Source: Vicia villosa
Taxonomy: Eukaryota > Streptophyta > Magnoliopsida > Fabales > Fabaceae
Length of the DNA: 64,000 nucleotides
Reading direction: 5' to 3'
Assembly: GCF_029867415.1 (NCBI RefSeq)
Contig: NW_026705222.1
Coordinates: 782,330-846,329 of the forward strand
Shown here piece by piece: positions 60,795 through 64,000 of this stretch. The stretch's first letter is position 1; the number at the start of each line of letters is the position of its first letter. A program made the position numbers and the translations under genes. The notes beneath the pieces are model-generated. The model saw only the letters and a list, made by a program, of their open reading frames with translations, was not told the DNA's origin and made no database searches.

Positions 60795-62987
60795 TGTAAC
60801 ACCCCTTTTTACCCCATAATTAATAAGTATATAATCAGAGAATAAGCATGCATATAACTCAAAAGGGCGTCACATCGACGTTTTCAAAAAAAACTAAAAG
60901 CTTTAAAAAAAACCGACAGCATTTATCCACAAAATACAATACACCTGGTCATTTCAAATAACACCTAACATATAATCATAATTCATCTAGAATATGCATT
61001 AACAGCGGAAAGTAATACTCATGTGTTTCATATAAATGATACATGTCCCATACCAGGATCATATCTCCATAAACAACTCATAAGATAACCAATTAAACGT
61101 GTTCAAAAGTTATAACAAAATACATAAACAAATAGAACATGAGTTCAACGTCTAAGCTACCCAGTGTTACATGACCAGAGCATTGACTCGCTACTTAATT
61201 ACCAAGCAACTTGAAGAACTCCGACTAGATCACACGCCAGCTACTAATCGTCAAAACCTGTATGTCGTCAAACGAGGGCAACATTAAAACAAAAGGGTGA
61301 GAATACGAACCATTATGAAGAAAGTATAATGAGATACAATGGTTAAATCAACAATTCTAGGAATACATTACACCTTGCCTAATCATGTAAATTAATACTA
61401 ATCAATATAATCACATACATTAACCGTACAACAAGTATAAGAGTATAATATCTCAATACTATATTCTCAATTGTGCACATAGCCATAATTATCACATATT
61501 CCCGCATTTAACCAATTATGTATTCAAACATCACCCATTCTCAATTATCAACTAATACAATATCACCACAACACCAAGTGTACGTAATCAATTACCAAAC
61601 TCATACTCATAGCATTACAACATCGATGCACATAATCAATTGTTCACTCGTACACTTATCACAACAACATAATGCACATAATCAATTATCACAATCATGC
61701 ACATATCACGACAACATAATGCACATAATCAACTATCACATAACTCTAATGTGACTCAATGAAACATGTGACACTATGCATGTGGTACCAATGTGAAATT
61801 CTAAGTTTCACCGGCCTCCGATTCATATCTCTAGAATCTAAGCCACACTTCCGATCCGGACAAGACCAAAGTCCACCAATTGTAAACATATAGTTACGGC
61901 TTCCGATTCACTTTAGAATCCAAGCTCGCTTGTGTTTCAAAGCAAATCCACCTGTGTTTCAAGGCACACTATGATATGAAAGTATGTACAATATCACAAA
62001 TATATGCAATTAAGATCATCTCTACCATCTTAACTGTCCGCATATCACAATAATTCAACTCTATGAATTATCCACCAATTGTACAAAACATTCACAACAC
62101 ACACACATCATTAACATATAAGAGGCCAATTAATCAATTACGATTCACACAATCCAATTAACACTAGTAACCATACTATCTCATGTTAATTCTCATTTTG
62201 CCAATTATACATGAACACACACTTTCAACATCAAGCAATTAATCATTAGAATTAATATTAACCAACTACTCACAGAGAATCAATATTAGCACAACATCAT
62301 TGGCATGAAAATATATATTTCTCAACATACATATTCAAGACAAAACACAATTACGGACAAATCCTCAAAATATCGTAATTTACCGACAAATCGAATAATT
62401 GATCTAATTCTAAATTTATTCCAATCAATTGAACTCATTGAAATTAATTCAACTATTAATTAAATCAACTAATTAATAATTATTTTACATGAGTTCCAAT
62501 TTACTCTATTATTTTCTATTACAAAACCAATATTTGATATAAGAAATATTCAAATTTACCCAATTTCGGTCGGTTCGTAAAACATCATCATTTCAACAAA
62601 ATAATACTATCATGTTAATCTACTAATTAATCTTAGCTACCATGTAAATTTTCATTAAATTCCGCACAACTAATTATACCGTTTAATTCCGCTATTCGGT
62701 CAAACGGAACTGTTTTGCATTTATTTTTGTTTTCTAATTGTCACTGTTACACAATTTATTATTCTACTACTTTCATTATATATCAATTTCTATTTAATAT
62801 ATATATACATATGATACGCTACAGTAACTAGGTGAACCATGCTTCATTTCAATTCTCCAATGCATACATACATATATGCCGCTACAGGTAAAGAAGAACA
62901 AACATATTGGAATTTGTTGTATCGCTACAATGTAGAAAGAGAGGACATCTCCAGTATATGCACATCATAAAAGAAACAGAGCACACA

Positions 62988-63052
<65 letters not shown>

Positions 63053-63729
63053 CACCCTTATGTCAATTTCAAACACAATTAATCAGCACAAATCAAAGAT
63101 TACTCATCGAAACTTAACAATTTCAAAACCATTAAAATTAGAGATTTCAACCTAAATATGTTTCTACCCATTGATCAAATTAGACTAACCCATAATAATA
63201 GGGATTCTCCCCCTTACCTCTTCAATGTGCTTCAAACCCTAGCTTTTGCCCCTTGTTATTCTTCCCCTTTCTTCTTCTCTTAGTCTCCTTTCTCCTCTTC
63301 TTTGCAAATAAACAAAGTTATCATACCTCTACTCTTCCAACCCTTACTATATTATTCATATTGGGCTTAACCCATATAATTCTACTTCTTAACTAATTAG
63401 GCCCAATTGATAAAATAGAGCAGTCAAATAAATAATTATGCTCCAACAAATAATATTATTACCCTTAATATTATTTTCCGATTTAATCCAATTAAATCCG
63501 AATTTATCTCAAATAAATAAAATCCAATAATAATATTATTTCTAATATTATTTCTCTACATATTCCATTTTATTAATTCTTCGATTAACCGAATAAATTC
63601 CAACTTCACTTAGTAATCCAAACATGTTTCTCAATAACACTGACGATCCAATTAATTATCAAACTTCGTCCAAGTTAAGTAAATAAATCCTTATTTAATT
63701 AGTCAAATAATAAAATTCGGGCTGTTACA
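60795..63729 (-). repeat. Tekay-type LTR, minus orientation
   Basis: 2935 bp, TGTAACACCCCTTTTTACC...TTCGGGCTGTTACA. The flanking left bases AGATA (60790-60794) should reappear beyond the other LTR. An (AT)n tract lies at 62991-63051. Only trivial frames occur. It is followed on the right by a purine tract on the minus strand, making this the 3' LTR of an element that continues past 64000. Confidence 0.75.
62991..63051. repeat. (AT)n microsatellite
   Basis: About 60 bp of pure alternating AT inside the LTR. Confidence 0.95.
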
Positions 63730-64000
63730 ACTCTCCCCCACTTAAAATATTTTCGTCCTCGAAAATTCAGTCGACACAACCATTTCAACACCAAAACCAC
63801 ATCCACTATCTTTCTCGATTCATACTGATACGAAACGTTCTACACTTACGAATACACAAAGCTTCAAAAGATATCATTCCAATATCCGAAGAAAATACCA
63901 TTCAAACACACAATCCTTTCGATGCACAACTTAGCAAGTCTCTTCATCGGATAATCCATCTTCAACGGAATGAAACGAGCACATTTGTCAACTACCCGCA
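63730..64000 (-). mobile_element. Start of Tekay-type internal region
   Basis: The minus strand reads AGTGGGGGAGAGT (purine tract) before the LTR, preceded by TTCGAGGACGAAAATATTTT, the conserved end of Tekay pol and its 3' spacer. The same text is seen beside the LTR at 27163. No chromodomain frame is reached within the visible 271 bp. Confidence 0.65.

Overview
This window is nuclear DNA from a plant. It is AT-rich and made almost entirely of nested transposable elements around one intact intron-containing gene. The mix of Ty3/gypsy Tat/Ogre, Tekay and Athila types, a Ty1/copia SIRE/Maximus-type solo LTR, Helitron, hAT and plant-mobile-domain (PMD) elements suggests a large-genome papilionoid legume, probably near tribe Fabeae (pea, vetch, lentil). 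The species assignment is inference; no database was searched.

Layout. (1) 1-6740: a short array of ~250-bp repeats is split by a 5.8-kb non-autonomous Helitron (267-6078) that carries a 39-bp minisatellite, (AT)n tracts and a MITE. (2) 7291-33948: a terminal-inverted-repeat element with a perfect 8-bp target duplication (TAAAATAA). Its unfilled target survives as a duplicated segment at ~36.6 kb. It holds two head-to-head, decayed copies of a three-exon PMD gene. The second copy is broken by an 11.4-kb gag-only Ogre/Tat-type retrotransposon (13040-24408) with LTRs of equal length and no difference I could see; a 1070-bp hAT-type element later entered one LTR. An 8.96-kb coding-free, Tekay-like retrotransposon (24692-33652) sits just downstream of that gene. 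(3) 33.95-49 kb: duplicated Athila-type integrase remnants, a Helitron terminus, an Ogre-type LTR with its 3' region, an Athila-like env-region remnant, and a Tekay remnant carrying a hAT MITE and a SIRE-type solo LTR. (4) 49-53.8 kb: mostly unassigned AT-rich DNA with direct and tandem repeats. (5) 53.8-58.3 kb: the one gene that looks functional, a five-exon nuclear protein with a Myb/SANT-like N-terminus and a C-terminal bromodomain. (6) 58.3-64 kb: a purine/pyrimidine-rich fold-back element, a third PMD remnant, and a Tekay-type LTR with the start of its internal region running off the window.

The insertions can be ordered from the sequence: Athila remnant, then PMD element, then the Ogre-like and Tekay-like retrotransposons, with the hAT element after the Ogre-like one. 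Several insertions have their unfilled site preserved in a paralogue inside the window, so these boundaries are firm. The most unusual system is the PMD element: inverted twin PMD genes, about twenty copies of a near-palindromic TTCGGAA...TTCCGAA motif at its ends and centre, and premature stops that are all TAG in CHG methylation contexts.
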